Source: Pseudomonadota bacterium (GTDB lineage: Bacteria > Pseudomonadota > Alphaproteobacteria > Micropepsales > Micropepsaceae). Taken from it: a DNA stretch of 64,000 bases. A program made the position numbers and the translations under genes. The stretch is from positions 124,001 through 188,000 of the forward strand of contig JAFEEQ010000004.1 of the NCBI GenBank assembly GCA_018241025.1, given 5' to 3'. This document shows positions 7,807-17,645 of the stretch, piece after piece. Each line of letters opens with the position of its first letter. Within the stretch, counting starts at the first letter, position 1. The notes under the pieces are model-generated. The model saw only the letters and a list, made by a program, of their open reading frames with translations, made no database searches and was not told the DNA's origin.

Positions 7807-8775
7807 TCAGGGGATCAGCACGGTCGCGCCCGTCGTTGCGCGGCCGTGCAAGGCTTCGTGTGCTTTGGCGGCTTCGGCCAGTTTGAAGCGCTGGTGCACG
7901 GCGATCTTCACCGCGCCCGAGGCCATCGCGGCGAAGAGATCGTTCGCCGTCTCCTGAAGTTCTTGCGCATCGCGGGTGTAGTGCACGAGCGTCGGCCGCG
8001 TGATGTAGAGCGAGCCTTTGGCGCTGAGGATGCCCGGTTCGAAAGCGGGAACGGCGCCGGAGGAATTGCCGAAGCTCACCAACAGCCCGCGTACCGCGAG
8101 GGCATCGAGTGAGCCGCCAAAGGTATCCTTGCCGACGGAATCGTAGACCACGGGCACGCCTGCACCGCCTGTCAGCGCGCGCACCTGCCTTGGCCATTCG
8201 GGATCGCGCGAATTGAGCACATGGGCGCAGCCATTGTCCTTCGCGAGCGCGATCTTGTCGTCCGAGCCGACGGTGCCGATCACGGTGACGCCGAGCGACT
8301 TCGCCCACTGGCAGGCGATCAGGCCGACACCGCCCGCCGCGGAGTGAAAGACGATCGTCTCACCGGCCTTTACCGGATAGGTCCGCTTGAGCAGGTATTG
8401 CGCGGTCATACCTTTCAGCATCGCCGCCGCGGCGGTTTCGTCGCTGACGCCGGCCGGCAGCTTCACCAGCCGGTCGGCCGGGATGTTGTTCGCTTCGGAA
8501 TAGGCGCCCATGGCGCCCGCATAGGCGACCCGGTCGCCGGGCTTCAGGGTTGTCACGCCATCGCCAATGGCTTCGACCACGCCGGCGGCCTCGCTGCCGA
8601 GACCCGAGGGCAATGGCAGCTTGTAGAGGCCCGAGCGATGGTAGGTGTCGATGAAGTTCACGCCGATGACGGTGTGCCTGACCCGCGCCTGTCCCGGTCC
8701 CGGCGGCAGCAGTTCGACATCGACATAGGCGAGGACGTCCGGTCCGCCGGTCTTCTCGAAGCGAATGGCTTTCAT
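7807..8775 (-). CDS. qor: Zinc-independent quinone oxidoreductase (zeta-crystallin type)
   Basis: NADPH:quinone reductase of the MDR superfamily, 322 residues. It opens MKAIRFEKTGGPDVLAYVDV, contains GVNFIDTYHRSGLYKLPLPSGLGSEAAGVV without the zinc-binding Cys residues, and has the NADPH loop SAAGGVGLIACQWAKSLG. NSSGAVPAFEPGILSAKGSLYITRPTL is typical of bacterial Qor proteins. It probably protects against quinones in the cytoplasm. The gene precedes the histidine phosphatase on the same strand with a 1-base gap. Confidence 0.9.
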   Translation of the reverse strand: MKAIRFEKTGGPDVLAYVDVELLPPGPGQARVRHTVIGVNFIDTYHRSGLYKLPLPSGLGSEAAGVVEAIGDGVTTLKPGDRVAYAGAMGAYSEANNIPADRLVKLPAGVSDETAAAAMLKGMTAQYLLKRTYPVKAGETIVFHSAAGGVGLIACQWAKSLGVTVIGTVGSDDKIALAKDNGCAHVLNSRDPEWPRQVRALTGGAGVPVVYDSVGKDTFGGSLDALAVRGLLVSFGNSSGAVPAFEPGILSAKGSLYITRPTLVHYTRDAQELQETANDLFAAMASGAVKIAVHQRFKLAEAAKAHEALHGRATTGATVLIP

Positions 8776-8907
8776 TCAGGCAACCTCATCTGGGGGCCGA
8801 TTATGCCCGAGACGCCAGCCCTTGATCATTGTTTGATGACGTCTCAGCCATTCTGCCTCGCGGCCGGCTGCTCTGGCTACCTCCTGTTACGCAACGCCAG
8901 CCTGCGT

Positions 8908-10404
8908 TCAGTGCCCAGGCTTCATCGCCACTTCCAGCGCGTCGTATTGGGCTTTGCGGAAACCGCTGACCAGCTCGATCCTGGGACCGAATTCGAGCAG
9001 TCGGTCGGATTCTGGCGTAAGCGCCGGCCAGTCGACGCCGCCGCAAGCTGGCTTGCCAACCTTGGCAAACGCAACCCAGCAGGCATGCATCGCCGTTTCC
9101 ATCGCCCGATCCTCGTCGGTGAGCGTGATTCCGAAGCGCGCCGCAAGCTCGTTGCCGGTCAGGAAGACGTAGGGAATCTCCGAGCCGTGGCCAGCGCCCG
9201 GCGAGCGCTCACGGCGGACCGACGCGACATAGGAGAAATGGTAGAGATAGGCCGGTGCCGTGGATTTCTCCGCGATCCAGTGCGCCGGCGCGCCCATGAT
9301 GGCGTCGGTGAAAACCGCATCCGCGAGCGCATCGTCGGAACTGGCTTCGGCGCCGTAGGCCTGCCTGGTTTCGGGTTTGAGCAGTGACAGCATAAAGGCG
9401 GGCGGTATGTGGAACGCCTTCATCAGTGAGGCTTCATAGCTGTTGGAGCCGATGATCATCGGTACTTTGAGCTCGCTGCCGCGGGCAAAGGCTTGGGTGG
9501 GCGTCACGGGGACGAGGCGGCCATCGGCGAAGGGGCCGAAGCCGAGGGCGGCCGGAATGTCGAAGGTCTTGTCGACCGGTAGGGCGCGGAGCTCTGCGAG
9601 CGTCGCGTTTGGACCTGGCAGGCCAGCGCGCGTCGCGAAGTCGGCGCCTTCTTTTTCCTTGTCGGCGAGGGTCGTCGGCTTGGTCCAGCCGCCGCCGGAT
9701 TCGACGATCGCCTTGGCGAAGAGACCCTTCGCCGAGGGGGTCGCCAGCAGATAGAGGATCGATGATCCGCCGGCGGATTCACCGAATACGGTGACGTTCT
9801 TCGGATCGCCGCCGAAGGTCGCAATGTTGCGCTGGACCCATTTCAGCGCAGCGATCTGGTCCATCTGGCCGTAATCGCCGAGCGGCGCTTCCGGCGCGGC
9901 GGCTTTGGTCAGAGCGGGATGGGCGAAGTAGCCGAGCAGGCCGAGGCGATAGTTGATCGAGACGAGGATCACGCCGTCTTTGGCGAAATGCGTACCGTCA
10001 TAGATCGGTCCCGAGCTGGAGCCGAAGCGATGGGCGCCGCCGTGAATCCAGACCATGACCGGCGCGTTGTGCGCACCATGGGGAGCAAAGACATTCAGGA
10101 AGAGACAGTCTTCGCTCTGCTTCTGGCCGAAGCCCATCGCCATCACGCCGTCGCCGCGCGCCGGCTGAGGGCAGATCGCACCGAACTCGGTCGCATCGCG
10201 GGTGCCGGTCCATTTCGCCGCCGGGGCCGGTGGCATCCAGCGCAGGTCGCCGACCGGCGGCGCGGCATAGGGGATGCCCTTGTAGACATCGACGGAACCG
10301 TCGGAAGTCCCGGCAAGAGTTCCACTTTCGACGGTGACGCTCGGCGCCGCTGCGACGGCCGGCGTGGCGAAAAGCAGGAAAGCGAAGGCGAGGATGCGGC
10401 GCAT
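8908..10404 (-). CDS. Secreted type B carboxylesterase
   Basis: Hydrolyses carboxylic esters outside the cytoplasm. The 498-residue product has a signal peptide (MRRILAFAFLLFATPAVAAA), the alpha/beta-hydrolase core with SEDCLFLNVFAP and the oxyanion WIHGGAHRFG, the nucleophile Ser210 in FGESAGGSS, a probable acid in NSYEASLM and the catalytic His in GAGHGSEIPYVF. These are all hallmarks of the COesterase family. It stands alone between gaps of 132 and 55 bases. The physiological ester is unknown. Confidence 0.9.
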   Translation of the reverse strand: MRRILAFAFLLFATPAVAAAPSVTVESGTLAGTSDGSVDVYKGIPYAAPPVGDLRWMPPAPAAKWTGTRDATEFGAICPQPARGDGVMAMGFGQKQSEDCLFLNVFAPHGAHNAPVMVWIHGGAHRFGSSSGPIYDGTHFAKDGVILVSINYRLGLLGYFAHPALTKAAAPEAPLGDYGQMDQIAALKWVQRNIATFGGDPKNVTVFGESAGGSSILYLLATPSAKGLFAKAIVESGGGWTKPTTLADKEKEGADFATRAGLPGPNATLAELRALPVDKTFDIPAALGFGPFADGRLVPVTPTQAFARGSELKVPMIIGSNSYEASLMKAFHIPPAFMLSLLKPETRQAYGAEASSDDALADAVFTDAIMGAPAHWIAEKSTAPAYLYHFSYVASVRRERSPGAGHGSEIPYVFLTGNELAARFGITLTDEDRAMETAMHACWVAFAKVGKPACGGVDWPALTPESDRLLEFGPRIELVSGFRKAQYDALEVAMKPGH

Positions 10405-10459
10405 GGGGGTCTCCCGGTGACGGCGTTCTAACGCGCCGGCCGGGCCATTCCGCCGCTTC

Positions 10460-11164
10460 TCAGCTCAAATGCTGCCGGAAAAATGTTGCTGTGCGGCCGT
10501 CGGCGAGTTCGGCGCAGGCCTTGTCGTAATGTGCTCCGCCATGCCGCGCGAAGGCGTGGTTCATTTCCGGATAGGTGTGGATGGTGACGAGGCCGTTGTC
10601 CTTGAGCCCGTCGATCACCGCCTTCTGGGCCGGTGGCGGAACGTATTCGTCCTTGCCGGCGATGTGCAGCATCAGCGGCTTCCTGATGCTTTTGGCCTCA
10701 CCGAGCTTGTCTTGAATATTGACGCCGTAATAGCCGACGGATGCGTCGGAATCGGTGCGGGTCGCGGTGAGATAGGCGAGGAGCCCGCCCAGGCAATATC
10801 CGACGGCGCCGACCTTTCCCGTGCAGCCCGTTACCGAATTGCGCAGATGATCGATGGTGCTCTGAACGTCCTCGATACCCGTGTCCGGATTGAACCGGCC
10901 CATCAGGTCGAACGCCCGCTGCCATTCGGCATCGCTCTGATCGGTAAGTTGCACACCGGGCTCCAGGCGCCAGAACAGGTCGGGGCAGAGCGCGAAGTAG
11001 CCGCGCGCGGCGTAGTCGTCGGCGATGTCGCGCATCACCTTGTTGACGCCGAAGATCTCCTGGATGACGACCACGCCCGGGCCGCGACCCGAGGCAGGCG
11101 AAGCGAGATAGGCGCCGAAGCTGCCGCCGGATTTGCTCGTGATCTGGATGTCCTGGCCCGCCAT
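10460..11164 (-). CDS. Dienelactone hydrolase family protein
   Basis: A 234-residue cytoplasmic alpha/beta hydrolase with the Cys-Asp-His triad of dienelactone hydrolases: Glu36 in VIQEIFGVN, nucleophile Cys124 in GYCLGGLLAY, Asp172 in AGKDEYVPP and His203 in MNHAFARHGG. The family opens dienelactones in chloroaromatic breakdown, but many members act on other lactones or esters and no aromatic degradation genes are nearby. It lies downstream of the YyaL-like gene, separated by an inverted repeat. Confidence 0.88.
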   Translation of the reverse strand: MAGQDIQITSKSGGSFGAYLASPASGRGPGVVVIQEIFGVNKVMRDIADDYAARGYFALCPDLFWRLEPGVQLTDQSDAEWQRAFDLMGRFNPDTGIEDVQSTIDHLRNSVTGCTGKVGAVGYCLGGLLAYLTATRTDSDASVGYYGVNIQDKLGEAKSIRKPLMLHIAGKDEYVPPPAQKAVIDGLKDNGLVTIHTYPEMNHAFARHGGAHYDKACAELADGRTATFFRQHLS

Positions 11165-11221
11165 CGCCGTCTCCCGTTGTTTTCGGAGAGGTTACCGGCG
11201 TGGCGGCGGCGGGACAATCGC

Positions 11222-11252
11222 GGCAGGTGCGGCGTTCTAAACCGCACCTGCC
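11222..11252. repeat. 11-bp inverted repeat downstream of the YyaL-like gene
   Basis: GGCAGGTGCGG and CCGCACCTGCC pair perfectly around a 9-base loop. It lies just after the stop of the leftward gene at 11268 and before the start of the next at 11164. There is no T-run on the minus strand, so it may be a transcript-stabilising hairpin or a weak terminator rather than a classical one. Confidence 0.65.
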
Positions 11253-11267
11253 CGTCATCGCTCGAGT

Positions 11268-13325
11268 TTACTGCGGGCGCTGGCCGGGCTGCGGACGCGG
11301 CGGCGGAAGCTGCAGCATCTGCGACAGCGTCACCGGGTTCGTCACCGGCGCCGAAAGATTGCCGCGCACCCAGATATAGGCCGTGGGCTGACCGTTCTCC
11401 ATGCCCTTGCCGGCAAGCGGATGGCCTTCCGGCAGGCTCTGGCCCGGCGCGAGCTGTGTCAGGATTCGGTTGGGCAGCGGCCGGCTGAAGACGGCATTGA
11501 TCAGCTCGTGCGTCTTGGCGTTGTTGGGCGCGCCGACGACGAGGATGTGGAGCGCCAGCAGCGCGAATTCGAGACCGGAATAGAACGAGCCCATCGAAAT
11601 GAACGCACGCTGGGCCTCGCCGGCAAAGGCATTGACGATGCCGTTCAGGCGGTCGGCATAGTCCTGCGAACCGAGGATTGTCATCAGCCGCGCGTTGACC
11701 TCGATCATCGTGCTGTTGGCCGACGGAACCGGCTGGTCGAACACCATGCGGGCGCGGACGATCATGCGGTCGGCATCGTCGGCGGTGAAGTAGTAGCCGC
11801 CTTTTTCCGCATCCCAGAAATGTTCGTTGAGGGTGTGCGTCCAGCGCTTGGCATGGTCGACATAGCGCATGTCGCCGGTCGCCTCGTAGAGCGCGAGCGC
11901 GGCCCGCGCCATATGGGCGTAATCGTCGGCAAAACCCATGGCGCCGCGTTTGCCGTCGAGCCAGGAATGGTAGAGCCGGTCGCCGTCGCCCATCGCCTTG
12001 ACGACGAAATCGAAAGCTTCGATCGCGGCATTGGTCCAGTCGCTGCGGTTGAATGCCGTGCCGGCATTGGCGAGCGCTGCGATGGTGAGGCCGTTCCAGT
12101 CGGCGAGGATCTTGTCGTCGCGGCGCGGCAGCGGACGTTCGAGCCGGGCCTTGAGCAGCTTCTCGCGCTGCGTCGCGAGCAGCGTCTCGTCGGCATCGGA
12201 TTGCGGGAACGGCGCCGCGGTGCCGATCCGCTGAATCAGATTGCGGCCGTTGAGATTGCCGTCGCGCGTGACGTTGTAGGCGCTCTTGAACTTGGCCGCG
12301 AAGGTGCCCATCAGCGCGGCGTCGATCTCGGCTTCGGACCAGAGATAGTAACGGCCGACTTCGCCATCGCTGTCGGAGTCGATGCTGGACGCGAAGGAGG
12401 CGCCTGCGCGCAGGTCGCGCAGCAAGAAGCGCACGGTTTCGGCGACGCGCGTTTCGCAGAGCTTGTTGCGGTTGAACTGCCAGACGCTGGTCATCAGCTC
12501 GAGCATGAGCGCGCTGTCGCACAGCACTTTCTCGAAATGCGGAACGATCCAGCGCTCGTCGACGCAATAACGGAAGAAGCCGCCGCCGATGTGATCGTGC
12601 AGGCCGCCCAGCAGCATGTTGTCGAGCGAGGTCGAGACCACCTGCATGAACTGACCGGTGCCGGTGCGCAGGAAGGCGCGCCAGGCGACGTTGAGCAGCG
12701 CTACGGAGGGGAATTTCGGCTCCTGACCGATGATGCCACCGAAGAAGATGTCGAAGCGCTGGGCGATGCGGATCGCACCGGCATCGAGGAATTGCGGCGT
12801 GATCGGCCCGCGCATGTCGCGATGCCACAGATTGGTCAGCTCGCGTGCGACGTTTTCGGCGGTGCTGTCGACCCGCTCCTTCTCCTCGCTGCGCAGGCGG
12901 ACGATGTCCTTGAGCAGGGTCTTGAACGGCACCGACATGCCGGCGCGCTCTTCCTTCGGGAAATAGGTGCCGGCAGCGAAAGGCACGCGCTCGGGCGTGA
13001 GGAAGGTGTTCAGCGGCCAGCCGCCGGTATGGCCCATAAGATTGGCCGCGGCCTGGTAAAGCTGATCGACGTCCGGCCGCTCTTCGCGGTCGACCTTGAT
13101 GCAGATGAAGTGCTCGTTGAGATAGGCCGCGGTCTCGGCATCGTTGAAGCTCTCGCCGGCCATGACGTGGCACCAGTGGCAAGCGGTGTAGCCGATGGAG
13201 AGGAAGATCGGCTTGTTCTGCGTTTCGGCCTCGGCGAAGGCTTCGGAGCCCCAAGGGCGCCAGTCGACCGGATTGTCCTTGTGCAGCAGCAGATAGGGGC
13301 TGGTTTCGTTGGCGAGACGGTTCAT
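11268..13325 (-). CDS. Thioredoxin-domain protein, YyaL/SSP411 (DUF255) family
   Basis: A 685-residue protein of the YyaL or spermatogenesis-associated-20 family. Residues 1-160 form a DUF255 thioredoxin-like domain that begins [21 protein letters not shown] and carries the CxxC pair Cys49/Cys52 in ACHWCHVM. Residues from about 170 form an alpha/alpha barrel related to sugar epimerases, with [22 protein letters not shown] and [17 protein letters not shown]. The function is unknown despite wide conservation. The C-terminus is proline-rich. No signal peptide is seen. Confidence 0.92.
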   Translation of the reverse strand: MNRLANETSPYLLLHKDNPVDWRPWGSEAFAEAETQNKPIFLSIGYTACHWCHVMAGESFNDAETAAYLNEHFICIKVDREERPDVDQLYQAAANLMGHTGGWPLNTFLTPERVPFAAGTYFPKEERAGMSVPFKTLLKDIVRLRSEEKERVDSTAENVARELTNLWHRDMRGPITPQFLDAGAIRIAQRFDIFFGGIIGQEPKFPSVALLNVAWRAFLRTGTGQFMQVVSTSLDNMLLGGLHDHIGGGFFRYCVDERWIVPHFEKVLCDSALMLELMTSVWQFNRNKLCETRVAETVRFLLRDLRAGASFASSIDSDSDGEVGRYYLWSEAEIDAALMGTFAAKFKSAYNVTRDGNLNGRNLIQRIGTAAPFPQSDADETLLATQREKLLKARLERPLPRRDDKILADWNGLTIAALANAGTAFNRSDWTNAAIEAFDFVVKAMGDGDRLYHSWLDGKRGAMGFADDYAHMARAALALYEATGDMRYVDHAKRWTHTLNEHFWDAEKGGYYFTADDADRMIVRARMVFDQPVPSANSTMIEVNARLMTILGSQDYADRLNGIVNAFAGEAQRAFISMGSFYSGLEFALLALHILVVGAPNNAKTHELINAVFSRPLPNRILTQLAPGQSLPEGHPLAGKGMENGQPTAYIWVRGNLSAPVTNPVTLSQMLQLPPPRPQPGQRPQ

Positions 13326-13460
13326 CTTGTTCTTTTCCGTGGCGCAAGCCGGGCCGCGTGCAGTGCGGTCCCAAGTTGCATTGGGCGGCTGGATCGGAGG
13401 ATGCTTCTACCGGTGTGGGACGTGGCTCACAAGCGCCGGTGAAAGAGTGGGTTAGCGGCA

Positions 13461-13730
13461 ATGAAGATGAACATCCAGATCGACATGACCCCCGAGGAGG
13501 CGCGGAAATTCCTTGGCTTGCCGGACATCTCCAAGGCCCAGGACCGGATGATGGCCGAGCTCGAAAAGCGCATGAAGGCGGCAATCGACATCAACGATCC
13601 GGAGGCGATGATGCGAGCCTGGATGCCGCTCGGTGGACAGGGGTTCGAGCAGTTCCAGCGCTTCTTATTCGACAGCGCCCGGCGGGCCACCGGCGGGGTA
13701 CCGAAGAAGGATTCGGACAAGTCCAAATAA
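13461..13730 (+). CDS. Small conserved protein, DUF6489-like
   Basis: An 89-residue acidic helical protein beginning MKMNIQIDMTPEEARKFLGLPD, the pattern of a small alphaproteobacterial family found beside mnmE. Residues 25-45 form a charged amphipathic helix and the C-terminus is lysine-rich and probably disordered. No catalytic motif is seen. Its TAA overlaps the mnmE ATG (TAATG), so the two are likely translationally coupled; a role near tRNA modification or chromosome biology is only a guess from position. Confidence 0.75.
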   Translation: MKMNIQIDMTPEEARKFLGLPDISKAQDRMMAELEKRMKAAIDINDPEAMMRAWMPLGGQGFEQFQRFLFDSARRATGGVPKKDSDKSK

Positions 13731-15037
13731 TGCCGGAGACGATTTTCGCGCTCTCCTCGGCGCCGGGGCGTGCCGGCGTGGCGGTGATCCGCGTGTCGGG
13801 ACCGGGGGCCGGTGCGGCCCTGGAAGGGTTGACCCAAAAGACCCTGCCCCCGCCACGACAGGCGGTTTTGCGGCTTTTCCTTGGGTTGGACGGCCAGCCG
13901 ATGGATCGGGGCTTGCTCCTGTGGTTCGCGGGTCCGGCAAGTTTCACGGGCGAAGATCTGGCCGAGATTCAGGTCCATGGCGGACGGGCGGTGATCGAAT
14001 CCGTGTTGCGGGCGCTTGCCGCGCAGCCTGGCCTGCGCCCGGCCGAGCCCGGCGAATTCACCCGGCGCGCGGTCGAGAATGGCAAGCTCGATCTCACCCA
14101 GGCCGAGGCTGTGATCGATCTCGTCGATGCCGAGACTGAGGCGCAGCGCGAACTGGCGCTTCAGCAATATCGCGGGACGCTGTTCGCGCTTTACGAAGGC
14201 TGGCGCGCGCGTCTGCTGCGCAATCTCGCCTGGGCCGAAGCGGCCATCGATTTTTCCGACGAGGAATTGCCCGAGGATGTCGTGGCCAGGGTGCGCCAAG
14301 AAACCTCGAGTTTACGGGGCGAAATCGTGCATCATCTCTCCGACGCGCGACGCGGCGAGATCGTGCGCGATGGACTTTTCCTGACGGTGATCGGTCCGCC
14401 GAACGCCGGCAAGAGCTCTCTGATCAACGCGTTGGCGCAGCGCGATGTGGCGATCGTTGCTGAGACAGCGGGCACCACCCGCGACGTGATCGAGGTGCGC
14501 CTCGACATCGGCGGCTATGCCGTGATCGTTGCCGACACCGCCGGTTTGCGCGAAGCCGCGGATGCGATCGAAAGCGAAGGTGTGCGCCGGGCTTTGGCGC
14601 GGGCTCAGCATTCGGATCTTGTGCTGCTTTTGCTCGACAGTAGCGTTGACGATCCTCTGGCCGGATTGCCGGTCGGCACTACCGGCGATCTGGTGGTTTG
14701 GAACAAGGCGGATCTTCCGGGGCCGGTGGAGCGGGAGGGCTTGAGACTTTCGCTCAAGACGGGCGCCGGGCTGGACGCGGTGGTGTCCGCGATTGCCGCC
14801 AAGGTGGCCCAAAAGCTGGATCGGCCGCGCGATGTCCCCATTTTGACCCGGGCGCGTCACCGCCATGCGCTGGAAGAGGCCCTGGTAGCGCTGGCGCGGG
14901 CGGAGGCGGCCGGCGACGCCGAGTTGTTCGCCGAAGATCTTCGTCTGGCGCTGCGTGCCATCGGCCGGATCACGGGACGAGTCGATGTCGAGGATCTCCT
15001 CGATGTTGTGTTCCGGGATTTTTGCATCGGGAAATAA
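13730..15037 (+). CDS. mnmE: tRNA modification GTPase MnmE
   Basis: With MnmG forms the complex that installs the 5-carboxymethylaminomethyl group on U34 of several tRNAs. The 435-residue product begins PETIFALSSAPGRAGVAVIRVSGP (tetrahydrofolate-binding domain), followed by helices and an inserted G domain with G1 GPPNAGKSSL, G2 AGTTRD, G3 DTAG and G4 NKAD. It ends with the diagnostic CIGK. The ATG at 13730 is set by homology; an in-frame extension upstream overlaps the small gene before it. The G4 loop and the C-terminal Cys are intact. Confidence 0.97.
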   Translation: MPETIFALSSAPGRAGVAVIRVSGPGAGAALEGLTQKTLPPPRQAVLRLFLGLDGQPMDRGLLLWFAGPASFTGEDLAEIQVHGGRAVIESVLRALAAQPGLRPAEPGEFTRRAVENGKLDLTQAEAVIDLVDAETEAQRELALQQYRGTLFALYEGWRARLLRNLAWAEAAIDFSDEELPEDVVARVRQETSSLRGEIVHHLSDARRGEIVRDGLFLTVIGPPNAGKSSLINALAQRDVAIVAETAGTTRDVIEVRLDIGGYAVIVADTAGLREAADAIESEGVRRALARAQHSDLVLLLLDSSVDDPLAGLPVGTTGDLVVWNKADLPGPVEREGLRLSLKTGAGLDAVVSAIAAKVAQKLDRPRDVPILTRARHRHALEEALVALARAEAAGDAELFAEDLRLALRAIGRITGRVDVEDLLDVVFRDFCIGK

Positions 15038-15109
15038 ACTGAATTATATCAATGCGTTATCGTAATGTTCCGATGCGGTAATAAAATTACAAGATCAGCA
15101 AACGGGCGT
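15038..15109. other. A+T-rich tract between mnmE and mnmG
   Basis: Over 15038-15099 only about one third of bases are G or C, sharply lower than the neighbouring genes. It is followed directly by a parS site and a DnaA box. It may be promoter DNA for mnmG or an unwinding element of a replication origin. Confidence 0.5.
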
Positions 15110-15125
15110 TGTTTCACGTGAAACA
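15110..15125. promoter_or_regulatory. parS: parS centromere site
   Basis: TGTTTCACGTGAAACA is a perfect 16-bp palindrome identical to the conserved chromosomal parS bound by ParB. It stands 48 bases before the mnmG start and about 3.3 kb from parB (18435), the normal distance for an origin-proximal partition system. Confidence 0.95.
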
Positions 15126-15136
15126 TGCCTGATCCT

Positions 15137-15145
15137 TGTGGATAA
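15137..15145 (-). promoter_or_regulatory. Perfect DnaA box
   Basis: TGTGGATAA on the plus strand is the exact complement of the consensus TTATCCACA. It lies 11 bases after parS and 28 bases before mnmG. A single box can also serve as a DnaA transcription-control site. Confidence 0.6.
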
Positions 15146-15172
15146 TGCCCCTCTGCCCTAAAGACCGCGGCC

Positions 15173-17020
15173 ATGGATCGGTACGACGTCATCGTCATCG
15201 GTGGAGGGCATGCCGGCTGCGAAGCCGCGACGGCCTCCGCGCGCTTTGGCGCCCGTACCCTGTTCCTGACCCACAAGCTCGAGACCATTGGCGAGATGTC
15301 CTGTAACCCCGCCATTGGCGGTGTTGGAAAGGGCCATCTGGTCCGCGAGATCGACGCGCTGGATGGCGTGATGGGCCGGGTGGCCGATGCCGCTGGTATC
15401 CAGTTCCGCGTTCTCAATCGCCGCAAGGGACCGGCGGTGCGCGGCCCCCGTGCCCAGGCCGACCGCAAGCTCTACCGCCAGGCGATGCAGGCCGCCCTCG
15501 CTGCCCAGCCCAACCTGACCGTTCTGGCCGCTGCCGCCGAAGACCTCCTGATCGAGGATGGCCGCATCGCGGGTGTCATCACGGCGGACTCGAAAACAAT
15601 ACGTTGTGGTGCAGTGGTCCTCACCACCGGGACTTTCCTCAAGGGCTTGATCCACATTGGTGAGCGCAAGATCCCGGCCGGAAGGGTGGGAGAAGCGCCC
15701 AGCGTCGGGTTGTCAGACACGCTCTATGGTCTCGGGCTGGCAATGGGCCGGCTCAAAACCGGGACCCCGCCGCGCCTGGACGGCAGGACGATCAACTGGT
15801 CCATCCTGGAAGAGCAGCAAGGCGACGACCCGCCGACTCCCTTCTCTTTCCTGACGACGGGGATCACGACGCCGCAAACCGTCTGCCACATCACCCGGAC
15901 GACCCCGGCGACCCATGCGATCATCGAGGCCAATCTCCATCGCGCCCCGATGTATTCCGGACAGATCGAGTCTACCGGACCGCGCTATTGCCCCTCCATC
16001 GAGGACAAGGTGGTCCGTTTCGCCGCCCGCGACAGCCACCAGATCTTCCTCGAACCCGAGGGGCTGGACGACGACACGGTCTATCCCAACGGGATCTCGA
16101 CGTCCCTGCCCGAGGATGTACAGCACGCCTTGCTGGCGACCATTCCTGGGTTGGAAAACGTGACGGTCCGCCGGCCGGGCTATGCCATCGAGTACGACTA
16201 TGTTGACCCGCGTGAGCTCAAGCCCAGCCTCGAAGCCAAGCGTATGCCGGGCCTCTATCTGGCGGGCCAGATCAACGGCACGACCGGTTACGAGGAAGCG
16301 GCGGCGCAGGGCCTGATGGCCGGGCTGAACGCCGCCCGCGCCACGGCCGGCAATGCCGCCATCATCCTGGACCGCGCCCAGGCCTATATCGGGGTCCTGA
16401 TCGACGATCTGGTGACCAAGGGGGTCAGCGAGCCCTATCGCATGTTCACGTCGCGGGCCGAATACCGGCTCACCCTCAGGGCGGACAATGCCGACCAGCG
16501 CCTGACTCCGGTGGGAGACCGCGCCGGATGTGTCGGTGCCGCTCGGAGCACAGCGTTTGCCTACAAAATGGCCCGCCTGGACGCTGCGCGCGAGGCCTTC
16601 CGGACCCTCAATCTCACGCCCAATGAGGCCCAGAAGCATGGCCTGGTGGTGCGGTTGGACGGTGTCCGCCGGACGGCGATGGACCTGCTCAGCCTGCCGG
16701 GTATCGACCTCTCTGCCCTGGCCCGAATCTGGCCCGAACTGGCCGGGATCGATGCTGATATCGTTGAACAGCTCGAGGTCGATAGCCAGTACGCCGGCTA
16801 TCTCGACCGTCAGGAGGCCGACATCCTGGCCTTCCGCAAGGATGAAGGCCTCAGCCTGCCGGCGGCGATCGACTACGGCGCCATCCCCGGTCTTTCGACC
16901 GAATGCGCCGTGAAGCTTGGCCGTATCCGCCCGGCCACCCTCGGCCAGGCCGCCCGGATCGACGGGATCACCCCTGCCGCCCTCACCCTCGTGCTCGCCC
17001 ATGTCCGGCGCGCCTCCTGA
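15173..17020 (+). CDS. mnmG: tRNA U34 modification enzyme MnmG (GidA)
   Basis: FAD-dependent partner of MnmE in wobble-uridine modification. The 615-residue product has the FAD loop [21 protein letters not shown] at residues 6-26, the family signature [19 protein letters not shown] near 43-61, the second conserved block [10 protein letters not shown], and [17 protein letters not shown] near residue 365, where FAD and NADH contact. The C-terminal helical domain ends [13 protein letters not shown]. It follows mnmE after 135 bases that hold parS and a DnaA box, and its last 20 bases overlap rsmG. Confidence 0.98.
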   Translation: MDRYDVIVIGGGHAGCEAATASARFGARTLFLTHKLETIGEMSCNPAIGGVGKGHLVREIDALDGVMGRVADAAGIQFRVLNRRKGPAVRGPRAQADRKLYRQAMQAALAAQPNLTVLAAAAEDLLIEDGRIAGVITADSKTIRCGAVVLTTGTFLKGLIHIGERKIPAGRVGEAPSVGLSDTLYGLGLAMGRLKTGTPPRLDGRTINWSILEEQQGDDPPTPFSFLTTGITTPQTVCHITRTTPATHAIIEANLHRAPMYSGQIESTGPRYCPSIEDKVVRFAARDSHQIFLEPEGLDDDTVYPNGISTSLPEDVQHALLATIPGLENVTVRRPGYAIEYDYVDPRELKPSLEAKRMPGLYLAGQINGTTGYEEAAAQGLMAGLNAARATAGNAAIILDRAQAYIGVLIDDLVTKGVSEPYRMFTSRAEYRLTLRADNADQRLTPVGDRAGCVGAARSTAFAYKMARLDAAREAFRTLNLTPNEAQKHGLVVRLDGVRRTAMDLLSLPGIDLSALARIWPELAGIDADIVEQLEVDSQYAGYLDRQEADILAFRKDEGLSLPAAIDYGAIPGLSTECAVKLGRIRPATLGQAARIDGITPAALTLVLAHVRRAS

Positions 17021-17645
17021 GGTCTTCGGGCCAGACGACTTCGCCGCCCGGACCGGTGTTTCACGTGAAACACTGGATCGGCTGAAGACCTATGTGGCGC
17101 TGCTGGCCGACTGGAACAGCCGCCACAATCTCGTCTCGGCCCGCTCGCTCGACGATGTCTGGCGCCGCCACGTCTGGGATTCGGCCCAGCTTGCCCCCCT
17201 CGTCCCGTCAACCGCCAAGACCCTCGCCGACCTGGGCAGTGGTGCCGGCTTCCCCGGCCTGGTCCTGGCGGAGCTTCTGCGTGGCCAGGTCCGGGTCACG
17301 CTGTTCGAGTCCATCGGTAAGAAGGCCGATTTCCTGCGCGCTGCCGCTGAGGCCATGGCGCTGGATGTCGACATCCGCAACGCGCGTATCGAGGCAACTC
17401 CGACCGGTAAATTCGATGTCGTGACCGCCCGCGCGCTCGCGCCCCTCGACAAGCTGCTCGGCTATGCACAGCTATTGGCTCGGCGAGAGACGGTTTGCCT
17501 GTTTCTCAAGGGACAAAATCTGGGGTCTGAATTGACCGAAGCCCGTAAATCTTGGAAAATGAAGGCCTTCCAGCATCCAAGTGCGACCGATCCTTCGGGT
17601 GCCATCCTGGAAGTCCGGGAGTTCCGCCATGTCCGAGCCGGGTAG
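17001..17645 (+). CDS. rsmG: 16S rRNA m7G527 methyltransferase RsmG (GidB)
   Basis: Methylates G527 (E. coli numbering) of 16S rRNA at N7 using S-adenosylmethionine. The 214-residue product has [23 protein letters not shown], the SAM loop [15 protein letters not shown] and the later [13 protein letters not shown] block. ATG 17001 is chosen because it follows the family length and overlaps mnmG by 20 bases. Residues 19-25 (GVSRETL) are encoded across a perfect parS site, so this stretch is constrained at DNA level as well. The end overlaps parA by 17 bases. Confidence 0.95.
   Translation: MSGAPPEVFGPDDFAARTGVSRETLDRLKTYVALLADWNSRHNLVSARSLDDVWRRHVWDSAQLAPLVPSTAKTLADLGSGAGFPGLVLAELLRGQVRVTLFESIGKKADFLRAAAEAMALDVDIRNARIEATPTGKFDVVTARALAPLDKLLGYAQLLARRETVCLFLKGQNLGSELTEARKSWKMKAFQHPSATDPSGAILEVREFRHVRAG
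17057..17072. promoter_or_regulatory. parS: parS centromere site inside rsmG
   Basis: A second exact TGTTTCACGTGAAACA, read through by the rsmG frame as V-S-R-E-T. The repeat of all 16 bases inside a gene, next to the copy at 15110, is far beyond chance and marks the ParB loading zone. Confidence 0.95.

Noticed and set aside
11421..13442. 673-codon open frame on the plus strand opposite the YyaL-like gene
   Set aside because: It runs antisense along a gene with clear family motifs, has no domain pattern and is low-complexity in appearance; long antisense frames are expected in high-G+C DNA.
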